A DNA stretch of 64,000 nt from Polaribacter atrinae. Its GTDB lineage: Bacteria; Bacteroidota; Bacteroidia; Flavobacteriales; Flavobacteriaceae. The translations under genes and the position numbers were made by a program. Of this stretch, positions 45,459 through 55,257 are shown piece by piece. Every line of letters begins with the position of its first letter. The stretch's first letter is position 1. The notes under the pieces are model-generated. The model saw only the letters and a list, made by a program, of their open reading frames with translations. It had not been told where the DNA came from and made no database searches. The stretch is taken from the NCBI RefSeq assembly GCF_038023995.1, contig NZ_CP150660.1:432501-496500 (forward strand). The letters run 5' to 3'.

Positions 45459-46619
45459 TTAGTAAGCCATTTTTACAATTTCTTTTACTTTATCTGGGGA
45501 TAAGTTTTGGTGTTCACCTAAACCTAACCATCCACGATCTGTAAATCGTTTCTCTATTTCTTCTGCAGTTCCTTCATAATCATCAGTATAATCAGATAAT
45601 TTGGTGTCGATTCCTAATTTATGGAAAAAGGCAACTGTTTTTTCAATAGCTTCATACGCTCTATCTTCTTTACTGCCTCCTTTAATTTTCCAAACACGTT
45701 CACCATACTGAGCTAATTTTTCTTTTTTGGCTTCAAAATTATACTTGTAATGACTTGGTGTAATTATTGCTAAAGTACGTGCGTGATCTATACCAAATAA
45801 AGCTGTTAATTCGTGGCCCATTGCATGTACAGCCCAATCTCCAGGAACTCCTTTTTGTATCAATCCGTTTAAAGCCATTGTACAACTCCACATAAAGTTA
45901 GAAGCAGCATCATAATCCGTAGGGTCTTTTAAAACCTTTGGAGCTACTTCTATAATGGTTTGTAAAATACTTTCAGCAAAACGATCTTGCAATAATCCTT
46001 GAACAGGATACGTCATGTATTGTTCTAAAACGTGAGTAAACGAATCCATTAATCCGTTCTGTAATTGACGTTGTGGTATAGAAGCAATTACTTGAGGATC
46101 TAATATTGAGAATACAGGAAATAAACCTGGACCACCCATTGCTAGTTTTTCTTTTGTTTCTCTTCTAGTAATTACAGCACCAGAATTCATTTCAGAACCT
46201 GTAGCAGGTAATGTTAAAACAGTTCCAAAAGGCATTCCTTTTTCTGTTTTAATGTTATTTGTTAAAATATCCCAAGGAGTTTCTCCTTCAAATACCGCTG
46301 CAGCAGATAAAAATTTGGTTCCGTCTATTACAGATCCTCCACCAACAGCTAATAAAAAAGTAATACTTTCTTCTTTAATTACATGTAAAGCTTCCATTAA
46401 AGTTGCATATTCTGGGTTTGCAGGGATTCCTCCAAACTCCACAACTTCAACATTTGCTAACGCTTTTTTTACTTGGTCGTAAATTCCGTTTTTCTTTATA
46501 CTACCACCACCATACAATAATAATACTTTAGCGTTTTTAGGAATCTCGGTTTCTAATTGTTTAATTGTATCCTTTCCAAAAATAATTTTGGTTGGATTTT
46601 TTAATTCAAAATTGTTCAT
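45459..46619 (-). CDS. Iron-containing alcohol dehydrogenase
   Basis: 386 residues of the YqhD/butanol dehydrogenase group. It has the NAD(P) loop LAVGGGSVIDGTKF, LTLPATGSEMN, and metal ligands in DSFTHVLEQY (His), HAMGHELTALFGIDHARTLAI (His/His) and an upstream Asp. YqhD-like enzymes reduce reactive aldehydes with NADPH. Position within the operon fits aldehyde detoxification. Confidence 0.9.
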   Translation of the reverse strand: MNNFELKNPTKIIFGKDTIKQLETEIPKNAKVLLLYGGGSIKKNGIYDQVKKALANVEVVEFGGIPANPEYATLMEALHVIKEESITFLLAVGGGSVIDGTKFLSAAAVFEGETPWDILTNNIKTEKGMPFGTVLTLPATGSEMNSGAVITRRETKEKLAMGGPGLFPVFSILDPQVIASIPQRQLQNGLMDSFTHVLEQYMTYPVQGLLQDRFAESILQTIIEVAPKVLKDPTDYDAASNFMWSCTMALNGLIQKGVPGDWAVHAMGHELTALFGIDHARTLAIITPSHYKYNFEAKKEKLAQYGERVWKIKGGSKEDRAYEAIEKTVAFFHKLGIDTKLSDYTDDYEGTAEEIEKRFTDRGWLGLGEHQNLSPDKVKEIVKMAY

Positions 46620-46632
46620 TTTTTTTTCTTTT

Positions 46633-47628
46633 TTAAATTTTAACGATCATTTTTCCTTTGTTTTTACCTTCAAATAAGTCGATAAAAGCATTTGGGATGT
46701 TATCGAAACCTTCCACAATCGTTTCTGTGTAGTTTAATTTACCTTCTGCCAACCAACCTGATAATTGTTGCATCGATTCAGGAAATTTATCCGCATAATT
46801 AGATACAATAAATCCTTGCATTAAGGCGCTATTTTTAACTAAAAATGGTTGTACACTTAAACTTGTAGGTAATTCTGTTTCATTATAAACAGAAATGGCA
46901 CCACAAATAATAATTCTAGCAAAACGGTTAATATTGAATAATACGGCATCAGATATTGGTCCGCCAACATTATCAAAATAAATATCTACACCATTTGGCG
47001 CTGCTTTTTTAATATCAGCATTAATATCTTTACTTGTGTTATAATTGATACCTGCATCAAAACCAAATTTGGTTTTAAGCATCTCTATTTTTTCGTCCGT
47101 TCCAGCAATTCCAATTACTGTAAGTCCCATAATTTTGGCAATTTGACCTACAATAGAACCAACAGCTCCGGCAGCTCCAGAAACAACAATTGTTTCTCCT
47201 GCAACTGGTTTACCTATTTGGTTTAAACCTAAATATGCAGTTAAACCTGTCATACCTAACACACCTAAATACGTGCTTAATGGTGCTTTAGAACCATCTA
47301 CTTTTAAAAGTCCTTCACCATTAGAAACTTGTTGTGTTTGCCAATTTAACATTCCAGAAACAAAATCACCTTCTTTAAACTTCTCATTTTTAGAAGCAAT
47401 CACTTTGGCAACAACTCCAGATTGTACTGGTTTATTCAATTCAAAAGAAGGAACATAAGATTTTGCATCGCTCATTCTTCCTCTTAAATAAGGATCAACA
47501 GAAACATAAGCAGCTTCTAAAAGGATTTCTCCTGTATTGATTGTAATTTCTTTGTCTTCTGTTAAAAATTCAAAGTTTGAAACAGTAGGTTTCCCTTGGG
47601 GTCTATTTTTTAATATGATAGTTTTCAT
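46633..47628 (-). CDS. NADP-dependent MDR oxidoreductase (prostaglandin-reductase/CurA type)
   Basis: 331 residues of the non-zinc medium-chain reductase branch. The N-terminal NRPQGKPTVSNFE, the VDPYLRGRMSD motif and VVSGAAGAVGSIVGQIAK (NADP binding) are diagnostic. These enzymes reduce alpha,beta-unsaturated carbonyls such as 4-hydroxynonenal. Spaced 13 bp from the preceding ADH and 10 bp from the nitroreductase. Confidence 0.9.
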   Translation of the reverse strand: MKTIILKNRPQGKPTVSNFEFLTEDKEITINTGEILLEAAYVSVDPYLRGRMSDAKSYVPSFELNKPVQSGVVAKVIASKNEKFKEGDFVSGMLNWQTQQVSNGEGLLKVDGSKAPLSTYLGVLGMTGLTAYLGLNQIGKPVAGETIVVSGAAGAVGSIVGQIAKIMGLTVIGIAGTDEKIEMLKTKFGFDAGINYNTSKDINADIKKAAPNGVDIYFDNVGGPISDAVLFNINRFARIIICGAISVYNETELPTSLSVQPFLVKNSALMQGFIVSNYADKFPESMQQLSGWLAEGKLNYTETIVEGFDNIPNAFIDLFEGKNKGKMIVKI

Positions 47629-47638
47629 AATTTCTTTT

Positions 47639-48271
47639 TTATTCTATTACGGTTACTAAATCTGTCATAGGTTTTCTAACTTTTACTAAGTTAACCAACC
47701 AATCTTTATCTTCTGCTCTATAACCAATTGGTAATAAAACTGCACTACGTAAACCTTTTTCACGTAAGCCTAAAATTTCATCTACTGCATTTGCGTCAAA
47801 ACCTTCTAATGGAGTTGCATCTACACCTTCATAAGCAGCAGCTGTAATAGCGTTTGCAAAAGCAATATATGCTTGTTTTGCAGCATGATTAAAGTTTTCT
47901 TCAGCGTCTTTTTGAGGATACATACCTAATAACATTTGACGGTAATCTTCCCAACCTTCGTTTTTAAAACCACGAATTTCGTTTGTTAAATCGAACATAT
48001 AATTAATACGATCTACAGTATAAGTGTCCCATGCAGCAAAAACAAGTAGGTGAGAACAGTCTGTAATTACAGATTGATTCCAAGCTACTGATTTAATTTT
48101 TTCTTTAATATCTTGATTTTTAATTACGTAAATCTCAAAAGGTTGTAACCCACTTGATGTTGGCGATAAACGTGCAGCTTCTAAGATACGTTCTATTTTA
48201 TCTTCAGAAACTTTCTCTCCATTCATTGCTTTAACAGCATATCTCCAGTTTAATTTATCTAATAATTCCAT
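47639..48271 (-). CDS. NfsB-like NAD(P)H-dependent nitroreductase
   Basis: 210 residues with FMN-binding nitroreductase motifs: NWRYAVKAMNGEKV, EAARLSPTSSGLQPFEIYVI, and the C-terminal GLREKGLRSAVLLPIGYR. Reduces nitro compounds or quinones using NAD(P)H. Third enzyme of the operon. Confidence 0.88.
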   Translation of the reverse strand: MELLDKLNWRYAVKAMNGEKVSEDKIERILEAARLSPTSSGLQPFEIYVIKNQDIKEKIKSVAWNQSVITDCSHLLVFAAWDTYTVDRINYMFDLTNEIRGFKNEGWEDYRQMLLGMYPQKDAEENFNHAAKQAYIAFANAITAAAYEGVDATPLEGFDANAVDEILGLREKGLRSAVLLPIGYRAEDKDWLVNLVKVRKPMTDLVTVIE

Positions 48272-48281
48272 CTGTTTAATT

Positions 48282-48947
48282 TTAATTGTTTATTGAAATT
48301 TGTTTTATATCGTTTGAGGTTATAATTACCTCGGTACTACTCTTCTTGTTTGCTAAAATGATCATTGCTTTTGCAATACTTTTAGCGTTTATTATTTTGT
48401 AATTTTTTAGTTTTCCTATAAATAAAGGCTGAATGATTTTAAAAACCACTAAACCTATTTTTTCTAAGAACCGTTGCTCTTTTCGTTCTCCATCAATTAA
48501 AGATGGTCTTAAAATAAAGGTGTTTTTTATATCTTGATGTAAAACACCTTGTTCCATTTCTCCTTTTGTTTTGTTATAAAAAACAGAACTGTTTTTATCA
48601 GCTCCCATGGCAGAAATCACTAAAAAAGTAGAAATGTTGTTTTCTTTAGCTAATTTTGCCGCAGCTACAGGAATTCCAAAATCTATTTTTTTATAAAGCG
48701 TTTTATCTGGTGTTTTCTTAGCCGTAGTACCAATACAACAATACACTTCATCTGCTGTAAAATCGTCTTTAAATTGTTCTAGTTTTAAAACATCACCTAT
48801 AAATTGATGCACCTTTTTAGGTAACCCTTCTATTTTAGAACGAGAAAAAAGTTTTATACTTTCGTATCTTTCATCTTCAATTAATTTTTGAAGAATACTA
48901 TTTCCTGTTAAACCAGTTGCACCTAATATTATAGCCGTTTTTTTCAT
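48282..48947 (-). CDS. NAD(P)-binding Rossmann oxidoreductase (NmrA/HTATIP2-like)
   Basis: 221 residues. The Rossmann loop ILGATGLTGNSILQKL at the start, the CCIGTT segment and KTKGEMEQGV resemble atypical short-chain dehydrogenase-like proteins (NmrA/TIP30 group). A catalytic Tyr-Lys pair may be FYNKTK. The function is not defined, but a reductase role in the same detoxification operon is likely. Confidence 0.8.
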   Translation of the reverse strand: MKKTAIILGATGLTGNSILQKLIEDERYESIKLFSRSKIEGLPKKVHQFIGDVLKLEQFKDDFTADEVYCCIGTTAKKTPDKTLYKKIDFGIPVAAAKLAKENNISTFLVISAMGADKNSSVFYNKTKGEMEQGVLHQDIKNTFILRPSLIDGERKEQRFLEKIGLVVFKIIQPLFIGKLKNYKIINAKSIAKAMIILANKKSSTEVIITSNDIKQISINN

Positions 48948-48948
48948 T

Positions 48949-49533
48949 TTATTTACAAACTTTTATACTGTTCCAAGCAGATTGATACGCTTCTTCTAAA
49001 TGAGTCTCGTCTAATTTAAAAGAACCTCTTTTTTCTGCCATCATTAAAAATGATAAAGGATTTATAGCGTATGCATACAATAAGTATTCTGACATCGGTT
49101 TTATAATTCCTTCTTTTTTTCCTTTTATCCAAAGATCGAGTAGGGGCTGTAAATGTTTAATGCTCTCTTGTCTACTTGGTTCATCAATCATTGGCGTATT
49201 ATCACATTGTGCTAAAAACATGGCATTTTTACATTCTTTCAATTTAAAGTTTGCAATGCGATTCCAAATTAATTTAAAACCATCTTCAATAGACATATTT
49301 GCATCATAAGTTTCAAAGGCATAATCTGTATATCTTGCTTTTACTTCTATATAGGTTTTGTTTACTAAATCTTGCTTGTTTTCAAAATACAAGTAAATGG
49401 TAGCCGGAGAAACATTTGCCATTTTTGCAATTTTACTCATTGGCGTTGCATGAAAACCATTGTTGTTTACCAACTCAATAGTTGCTTTAATCAATGCGTT
49501 TCTTTTATCGATACTTTTTTGAAGTTTTGCCAT
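48949..49533 (-). CDS. TetR/AcrR-family repressor
   Basis: 194 residues: N-terminal TetR helix-turn-helix (KATIELVNNNGFHATPMSKIAKMANVSPATIYLYFENKQDLV) and a C-terminal ligand domain. Its start overlaps the DoxX gene stop by one base (TAATG). It probably represses its own operon through the GAATGAACATTC palindrome at the operon promoter, releasing it when an electrophile or similar ligand binds. The inducer is not known. Confidence 0.9.
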   Translation of the reverse strand: MAKLQKSIDKRNALIKATIELVNNNGFHATPMSKIAKMANVSPATIYLYFENKQDLVNKTYIEVKARYTDYAFETYDANMSIEDGFKLIWNRIANFKLKECKNAMFLAQCDNTPMIDEPSRQESIKHLQPLLDLWIKGKKEGIIKPMSEYLLYAYAINPLSFLMMAEKRGSFKLDETHLEEAYQSAWNSIKVCK

Positions 49534-49901
49534 TACTTGTTTTTTTTCTGAAATTTATATGCCAAAGCAATTAAAACAAATTGCAATGGTAATCTTATAT
49601 ATGCTGCTTTATGACTACCAATAGCGGGAGTGTCAGAAAATACATCCCAAATATGAATAGGTAAAAACAAAATCATTAAAATTAAGATACCCGTTGCAGC
49701 CAAATTTTTATATTTTGGTATGATTAAAAGAGCTCCTAATAATATTTCTACGATTCCCGATGCATAAATTATAAAACTCTTAAACGGCAAAAAAGCTGGT
49801 ACAAAAACTGAAAAGAACTCTGGTTTCATAAAATGTTGTACTCCTGCATTTATCATAAACAATGCGAATAAGATGCGTAATAGGTTCCAAAAATGTTTCA
49901 T
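49533..49901 (-). CDS. DoxX-like small membrane protein
   Basis: 122 residues with four membrane helices and the DoxX-type start LRILFALFMINAGVQHFMKPEFF. First gene of the operon. The family is often associated with oxidative stress, but its activity is not established. Confidence 0.8.
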   Translation of the reverse strand: MKHFWNLLRILFALFMINAGVQHFMKPEFFSVFVPAFLPFKSFIIYASGIVEILLGALLIIPKYKNLAATGILILMILFLPIHIWDVFSDTPAIGSHKAAYIRLPLQFVLIALAYKFQKKNK

Positions 49902-49918
49902 TACTTTGTTTTAGACTA

Positions 49919-49948
49919 CAAAGGTATGTAAAAAATGAATGTTCATTC
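49919..49948 (-). promoter_or_regulatory. Promoter and TetR-type operator of the detoxification operon
   Basis: On the minus strand the palindrome GAATGAACATTC (49937-49948) lies just upstream of TACCTTTG (49919-49926), a perfect TAnnTTTG. The palindrome covers the -33 region, fitting repression by the operon's TetR protein. Confidence 0.65.
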
Positions 49949-50030
49949 TCTTTTAACACTTATTTATATTTATACTATTATAAGAATAAATGATACCATG
50001 TAATTTACAAGAGGGTATGTAATAAATGGA

Positions 50031-50058
50031 TTGATAAAATCATAAATTGGTATCTTTG
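50031..50058 (+). promoter_or_regulatory. Promoter of the AraC-family gene
   Basis: TTG (50031-50033), a 17-bp spacer and TATCTTTG (50051-50058) match the consensus. The predicted transcript starts about 20 bp before the GTG start codon. Confidence 0.65.
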
Positions 50059-50082
50059 ATATATAATTTATAGATTTCTATA

Positions 50083-50985
50083 GTGCAAACCTCTTTTATT
50101 AAAAATTATACGATCAACGATATTGTTGATCTTCTTGGAGACAAACCACAAAAAAATAGTGATTTGCATATCCATTTGTCTAAAAATAATTTTGATGAAA
50201 CTCCGTTTATAGCCCCATTTAGAGCAGGTAATTATACTTTTTTATTGATTGTTAAAGGACGTTTTAAAGTACAGTTAAACTTAATTACACAAACATTACA
50301 CGCTAGTGAGATGATTATTATTAAACCACAAACGGTTGTACAAATAATTGAAACTAGCACTGATTTAGAAATTATAGGAGTTAGTTTTACATTAGATTTT
50401 ATTTTTAAAATACTTTTAAATAAAAATGAATTTGATGGTATAGATTTTTTAACAGCAAATAGTTATCCCAAATTAAAATTGGATGCAGAAGAACAAGAAA
50501 CTTCTGTATTACTCTCTAAACTATTGGCCCAAAATAACGATGCAGAAACTTCTGATATGCCTTTTAGAGATGAAATTATTATGCATTCTTTTGGTTTGTT
50601 GCTATATCATTATGGAGCCATTTTTAAAAGAGAACATCCTAATTTAGATGCTCATTTATCTAGGCAACAAGAAATAACACTTCGTTTTTTTAAGAAATTA
50701 AATAACCATTTTAAAAATGAGCGTTCTGTAAAATTCTATGCAGATAGCATGTTTTTAACACCTGGACACTTATCTAAAGTATTAAAAGAAGTATCAGGAA
50801 AAACTGCAGGACAATTAATTGATGATGCTGTAATTATGGAAGCTAAATTATTATTAAGTAATCCATTACTGAGTATTTCTCAAATAGCCAATGATTTAAA
50901 GTTTAGCGATCCCTCTTTTTTTGGTAAATTTTTTAAGAAAAAAACAGGTCTTTCTCCTTCTAAATTCAAAAACAGATCAAAATAA
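50083..50985 (+). CDS. AraC-family transcriptional regulator
   Basis: 300 residues with a C-terminal pair of AraC helix-turn-helix motifs (SVKFYADSMFLTPGHLSKVLKEVSG; SISQIANDLKFSDPSFFGKFFKKKTGLSPSKFK) and an N-terminal cupin-like sensing part. The start is GTG at 50083, directly after the best promoter. It is divergent from the TetR/DoxX operon and could co-regulate it, but no AraC site is recognisable. Confidence 0.88.
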   Translation: MQTSFIKNYTINDIVDLLGDKPQKNSDLHIHLSKNNFDETPFIAPFRAGNYTFLLIVKGRFKVQLNLITQTLHASEMIIIKPQTVVQIIETSTDLEIIGVSFTLDFIFKILLNKNEFDGIDFLTANSYPKLKLDAEEQETSVLLSKLLAQNNDAETSDMPFRDEIIMHSFGLLLYHYGAIFKREHPNLDAHLSRQQEITLRFFKKLNNHFKNERSVKFYADSMFLTPGHLSKVLKEVSGKTAGQLIDDAVIMEAKLLLSNPLLSISQIANDLKFSDPSFFGKFFKKKTGLSPSKFKNRSK

Positions 50986-51112
50986 TTTATAGCAAAAGAA
51001 TTGTTAAACTTCTATAAAAACGTGTTTTAGACCAATACATCCCCTTTTTTGACTACCTTTTACTACTGAATCTTTTTTACCTTTGAGAATAACAACCATA
51101 TACATTAAAGTT

Positions 51113-51922
51113 ATGAGTATTATAGTAGCAACCAATTTTTCTAAACTTTCTGAAAATGCTGTTTTATATGCAGCAGGATTAACAAAACAATTTCAAACTG
51201 AACTTGTACTTTTTCATGCATTTAAATTACCTGTTCATGCTGCAAATAGCAGATTATCTGCAATCTCTTTAGATAGTTTGTTTGAAAAAAATAAAGTAAA
51301 ATTAAAAAAAACTGCTGCACATTTAAGTGAAAAATTCCAAATTAAAGTCACTTATAAAAGTACGTATTCTAATTTAGGAGAAGAAGTAGATCTTCTTATG
51401 AAAGAACATAAAGCACGTTTTTTAGTAATTGGTATGTCTCCTAAATCAATAGAACAAAACTTAATAGGAAATCCTACAACAAGTGTAATTAGTATGAAGG
51501 AATTTCCTGTATTAGCAATTCCTATAGAAGCTAAATTTAAGGAAGTGAAACAAATATTATTTGCTTGTGATTTATTACAAGATATTCCTTTAAAAACATT
51601 GGCCAAACTCCGTCAAGTAGCTTTAAACTTAAAAGCTACTGTTACTGTTTTTTATGTAGATCAAAAAATAGAAGAATTGCAGACAGATACAACAAACACT
51701 TTAGATAAAGAGTTAGAAGATGTAACACATTTTTATAAAAATGTAAAATCAAATTCTGTCATTGATGCAATAGAAGATGAAATTAAAAAATCAAATTCAG
51801 AACTTTTGGTTATGATGCCAAAAAAGTATGGTTTTTGGGAGTCTATTGTACATAAAAGTAAAACAAGGGTGATGGCTTCTGGTCAAAATATTCCGTTGCT
51901 ATCAATTCCTATTGAATCATAA
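51113..51922 (+). CDS. Universal stress protein, two Usp domains
   Basis: 269 residues starting at the ATG at 51113, because IIVATNFSKLSENAVLYAAGL is the Usp N-terminus. Domain 1 ends in a degenerate nucleotide loop (GMSPKSIEQNLIGNPTTSVI); domain 2 is shorter and lacks the ATP-binding glycines. Usp proteins aid survival in stress, with an unknown mechanism. It lies upstream of the rrf2-norZ block, separated by a terminator. Confidence 0.85.
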   Translation: MSIIVATNFSKLSENAVLYAAGLTKQFQTELVLFHAFKLPVHAANSRLSAISLDSLFEKNKVKLKKTAAHLSEKFQIKVTYKSTYSNLGEEVDLLMKEHKARFLVIGMSPKSIEQNLIGNPTTSVISMKEFPVLAIPIEAKFKEVKQILFACDLLQDIPLKTLAKLRQVALNLKATVTVFYVDQKIEELQTDTTNTLDKELEDVTHFYKNVKSNSVIDAIEDEIKKSNSELLVMMPKKYGFWESIVHKSKTRVMASGQNIPLLSIPIES

Positions 51923-51959
51923 AGCCACTAATCATTTTTTTAATTGAGTTTATTATTCT

Positions 51960-51997
51960 AAATCTTGTATTGTTACACTAGTAATAATACAAGATTT
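51960..51997. terminator. Intrinsic terminator after the Usp gene
   Basis: The stem AATCTTGTATT/AATACAAGATT is followed by TTTG. Confidence 0.75.
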
Positions 51998-52060
51998 TGT
52001 ATGTATTAGTGATATGTTTTTTTTATCAAAAGAGAGAAAATACTTATATAAACATTTTAT

Positions 52061-52101
52061 AAGGGATAAATTTGTCCTTTATAAAATATACTATATATTT
52101 G
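52061..52101 (+). promoter_or_regulatory. Rrf2-type operator and promoter of the second rrf2 gene
   Basis: AAGGGATAAATTTGTCCTTT (52061-52080) is a palindrome of the GATAN4TRTC type, close to the copy-1 operator. TATATTTG (52094-52101) follows 13 bp later, so the operator covers the -33 region as expected for a repressor. Confidence 0.7.
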
Positions 52102-52123
52102 CGGTATTAAAATAAGAAATAAT

Positions 52124-52555
52124 ATGTTTTCTAAAACTTGTGAATATGGTCTAAGAGCAGTGTTGTTTATTGCGCAAGAAAGCGCCAATGGCAATAAAGT
52201 AAGAATGAGTCTAATATCAGAAGAAATAAACTCACCACAAGCATTTACAGCTAAAATTTTACAACAATTAAAAAGAAATAATATTATTACTTCTGTAAAA
52301 GGTCCTTATGGTGGTTTTACAATAGAAGAAGATAAAATGGACACTAATTTAAGTGAAATAGTTAGTATTTTAGATGGTGATTCTATATACAAGGGTTGTG
52401 GTTTAGGATTAAAACAATGTGACGCAAATTCTCCTTGTCCGCTTCATTTTAAGTTTGTAGATATTCGTGAAAACTTAAAAAATATGTTAGAAAATACTTC
52501 TATAAAATCTCTTATAAATGATATGAATTTAAAAAACTTGATATTAAAACGCTAA
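52124..52555 (+). CDS. Rrf2-family regulator, NsrR-like, copy 2
   Basis: 143 residues. Winged helix (KTCEYGLRAVLFIAQES; KGPYGGFTI) and the three-Cys Fe-S loop CGLGLKQCDANSPC, with Cys92, 99 and 105 at the same positions as in copy 1 (28706). It precedes the cupin and norZ genes, so it is likely to release that transcript when nitric oxide attacks its cluster. Its own promoter carries the matching palindrome. Confidence 0.88.
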   Translation: MFSKTCEYGLRAVLFIAQESANGNKVRMSLISEEINSPQAFTAKILQQLKRNNIITSVKGPYGGFTIEEDKMDTNLSEIVSILDGDSIYKGCGLGLKQCDANSPCPLHFKFVDIRENLKNMLENTSIKSLINDMNLKNLILKR

Positions 52556-52569
52556 AAATTTAACTAATT

Positions 52570-52589
52570 AAAGGATATAAATATCTTTT
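52570..52589 (+). promoter_or_regulatory. Rrf2-type operator before the cupin/norZ genes
   Basis: AAAGGATATAAATATCTTTT is a palindrome with the same GATAN4TATC core and AAAG/CTTT flanks as the operator upstream of the rrf2 operon at 29164. It lies 27 bp before the cupin start. Confidence 0.68.
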
Positions 52590-52615
52590 AATACTTTTAA
52601 TCAAACTCAAATAAA

Positions 52616-52951
52616 ATGAAAAAAGCATCAATAACAGAAAATTTAATTTACGGAGAAGATAAACCCTCAGTAACCGTATTAATTAAAACAGCAACTACAA
52701 AAGAAATAAGAATCCTGATGAAAAAAGGGCAACAAATGAAAGAACACAAAGCGCCATTTCCTATTGTGATAGAACTATTTGAAGGAGCGATAGATTTTGG
52801 GGTAGAAGGAGAAAAACAAGAATTAAAAAAAGGAGATTTAATTGCGTTAGACGCAAATGTTCCTCACGATTTATACTGTACAGAAGATTGTATCATTAGA
52901 CTTACAGTTTCTATAGCAGACAGTGTACAAAGAGTAAAAGACGTAGTATAA
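52616..52951 (+). CDS. Small cupin-domain protein
   Basis: 111 residues with one cupin barrel: the E in [29 protein letters not shown] and the His in PHDLYC. Such cupins act as small metal- or ligand-binding proteins, often beside nitric oxide reductase genes in Bacteroidota. It starts 22 bp before norZ and shares its transcript and Rrf2-type operator. Confidence 0.8.
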   Translation: MKKASITENLIYGEDKPSVTVLIKTATTKEIRILMKKGQQMKEHKAPFPIVIELFEGAIDFGVEGEKQELKKGDLIALDANVPHDLYCTEDCIIRLTVSIADSVQRVKDVV

Positions 52952-52972
52952 TTTATTAAAAAGAACAACAAC

Positions 52973-55192
52973 ATGAAAAAAGTTTGGATCGCATTTTCCA
53001 GCGTAGTAATACTTTCCTTTATAGCACTTATTTGGGTAGGTACAGAAGTATATCAAACACAACCGCCCATACCAGAAACGGTTATAATTAAAGAAACCGG
53101 AGAAGTTTTTCTAACAAAAGCAGATATACAAATAGGTCAGAATGTTTGGGAATCAATTGGAGGAATGGAAGTAGGTTCTATTTGGGGACATGGTAGTTAT
53201 GTTGCACCAGATTGGTCTGCAGATTGGATTCATAAAGAAGCCGTATTCATGTTGAATGCTTGGGCAAAAAAAGATTTTAATTCAACTTATGAGAATTTAG
53301 ACGTAGAAAATAAAGCAGCTTTAAAAGCACGTTTAATTAAGCATATTAAAACGAATACGTATGATGCTAAAACAGGAAGTATTACTATTTCTAAAGATCG
53401 ATATACAGCTATCTTAGAAAATTATAAGCATTATACAGACATTTTTTTTAATGGATATGAAAAGTATGCAATTCCTAAGGGAGCATTGGTAGATACCGAA
53501 AAATTAGCACAATTAAATGCCTTTCTATTCTGGACTTCTTGGGCAGCAAGTACCAACAGACCAGATCTTGATTATACGTATACGTCTAACTGGCCACATG
53601 AACCTTTAATAGACAATACTATTACACCAGATTCTCAAATTTGGTCAGGATTTTCTATTATACTTTTATTATTATTTATAGGAGGATTAAGTTATTATTA
53701 TATATTAAACCATGAAAAAGGAGACGCAGTTATTCATCCAGATAAAGATCCATTAGATGCTTTGGTGCTAACAAAATCTCAAAAATCGGTCTTAAAGTAT
53801 TTTATAGTTATTTCATTGCTAATAGCTTTACAAGTAGTTTTAGGTGCTTTAACGGTGCATTATACGGTAGAAGGACAAGCCTTTTTTGGTTTAGATTTAT
53901 CAAGTGTTTTACCATATTCTATTACCAGAACTTGGCATACACAATTGGCTGTATTTTGGATTGCGGCTACATGGTTAGCAACAGGACTATTTTTAGCACC
54001 AATGATTAGTGGTAAAGAAATGAAGTATCAAGTATTTGGAACGAATTTTCTTTTTATCGCCTTAATAATTATTGTATTAGGTTCTATGATGGGTGAGTGG
54101 TTAGGTGTACATCAATTTTTAGATTTAACGACCAATTTCTTCTTTGGGCATCAAGGTTATGAATACATGGATTTAGGTAGGTTCTGGCAAATATTCTTAG
54201 GAATCGGTTTAGTATTATGGGTACTTATGGTAGGTAGACACGTGGTGTTTGCTATTAAGAAAAATGATGATTCTAAACACTTATTAATCATTCTTTTAAT
54301 ATCTGTAATTGCCATTGGTATGTTCTTCTTCTCGGGATTAATGTACGGAGAAAACAGTAGTTTACCTGTAATTAATTATTGGAGATGGTGGCTGGTACAC
54401 CTTTGGGTAGAAGGTTTCTTTGAAGTTTTTGCAACAGTTATTATCGCTTTTATTTTCTTAAGAATGAAAATTTTATCAGCAAAAACAGCAGGAAAAGCCT
54501 CTATAGCTTCTGCAACCATCTTTTTGGCAGGAGGAATTATTGGAACCTTACATCATTTATATTATTCAGGTACTCCAGTCCAAGCAATCGCTTTGGGAGC
54601 AACATTTAGTGCTTTAGAAGTTGTACCGTTAACTTTAATGGGCTTTGAAATTCGTGAGAATTGGAACCTTTTAAAATCAAAAGAATGGATGCAAAAATAC
54701 AAGTGGCCAATATTTTTCTTTATCGCAGTGGCATTTTGGAACATGGTTGGGGCAGGAGTATTCGGTTTCTTAATTAACCCACCAATTGCATTGTATTATA
54801 TTCAAGGTTTAAATACTACCGCAGTGCATGCACATACGGCTTTATTTGGTGTGTATGGTTTGTTAGGTATGGGATTCATTATTATATGTTTGCGATTTTA
54901 TTCAGACAGAGTTTGGAGTTCTGTAAAACTAAAAAGAGCTTTTTGGTTATTGAATATAGGTCTAGTTGCCATGGTGTTTTTAAGTATGTTGCCGGTAGGA
55001 ATTATACAAGCATATACTTCAATTACAAAAGGATATTCTTTTGCTAGAGATGCAGAATTATTATACTCTCCAACGGTGCAAACCTTAAAATGGATGCGTG
55101 TTATTGGCGATGTAATTTTCTCTGTTGGTATCTTTTACTTTTGTTGGTTTACCATACAAGAAACTATTTATTGCATCAAAAAGAAAAATTAA
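52973..55192 (+). CDS. norZ: Quinol-dependent nitric oxide reductase (qNor)
   Basis: 739-residue single-subunit enzyme that reduces two NO to N2O using menaquinol. The N-terminal periplasmic part (GQNVWESIGGMEVGSIWGHGSYVAPDWSADW) is cytochrome-c-like without a heme CxxCH. It is followed by about a dozen helices with NorB histidines: RTWHTQLAVFWIA, EGFFEVFATV with glutamates of the FeB site, GTLHHLYYSG and VHAHTALFGVYG. It completes nitrite reduction begun by NirK and is expected to be controlled by the Rrf2 protein two genes upstream. Confidence 0.95.
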   Translation: MKKVWIAFSSVVILSFIALIWVGTEVYQTQPPIPETVIIKETGEVFLTKADIQIGQNVWESIGGMEVGSIWGHGSYVAPDWSADWIHKEAVFMLNAWAKKDFNSTYENLDVENKAALKARLIKHIKTNTYDAKTGSITISKDRYTAILENYKHYTDIFFNGYEKYAIPKGALVDTEKLAQLNAFLFWTSWAASTNRPDLDYTYTSNWPHEPLIDNTITPDSQIWSGFSIILLLLFIGGLSYYYILNHEKGDAVIHPDKDPLDALVLTKSQKSVLKYFIVISLLIALQVVLGALTVHYTVEGQAFFGLDLSSVLPYSITRTWHTQLAVFWIAATWLATGLFLAPMISGKEMKYQVFGTNFLFIALIIIVLGSMMGEWLGVHQFLDLTTNFFFGHQGYEYMDLGRFWQIFLGIGLVLWVLMVGRHVVFAIKKNDDSKHLLIILLISVIAIGMFFFSGLMYGENSSLPVINYWRWWLVHLWVEGFFEVFATVIIAFIFLRMKILSAKTAGKASIASATIFLAGGIIGTLHHLYYSGTPVQAIALGATFSALEVVPLTLMGFEIRENWNLLKSKEWMQKYKWPIFFFIAVAFWNMVGAGVFGFLINPPIALYYIQGLNTTAVHAHTALFGVYGLLGMGFIIICLRFYSDRVWSSVKLKRAFWLLNIGLVAMVFLSMLPVGIIQAYTSITKGYSFARDAELLYSPTVQTLKWMRVIGDVIFSVGIFYFCWFTIQETIYCIKKKN

Positions 55193-55208
55193 GTTTAAAT
55201 ATACATAT

Positions 55209-55248
55209 AATCAGCACAAGTCTATTTTAGGCTTGTGCTGATTTCATT
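55209..55248 (+). terminator. Strong intrinsic terminator after norZ
   Basis: The perfect 12-bp stem AATCAGCACAAG/CTTGTGCTGATT is followed by TTTCATTTTT. It separates norZ from the globin gene. Confidence 0.88.
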
Positions 55249-55257
55249 TTTAATACC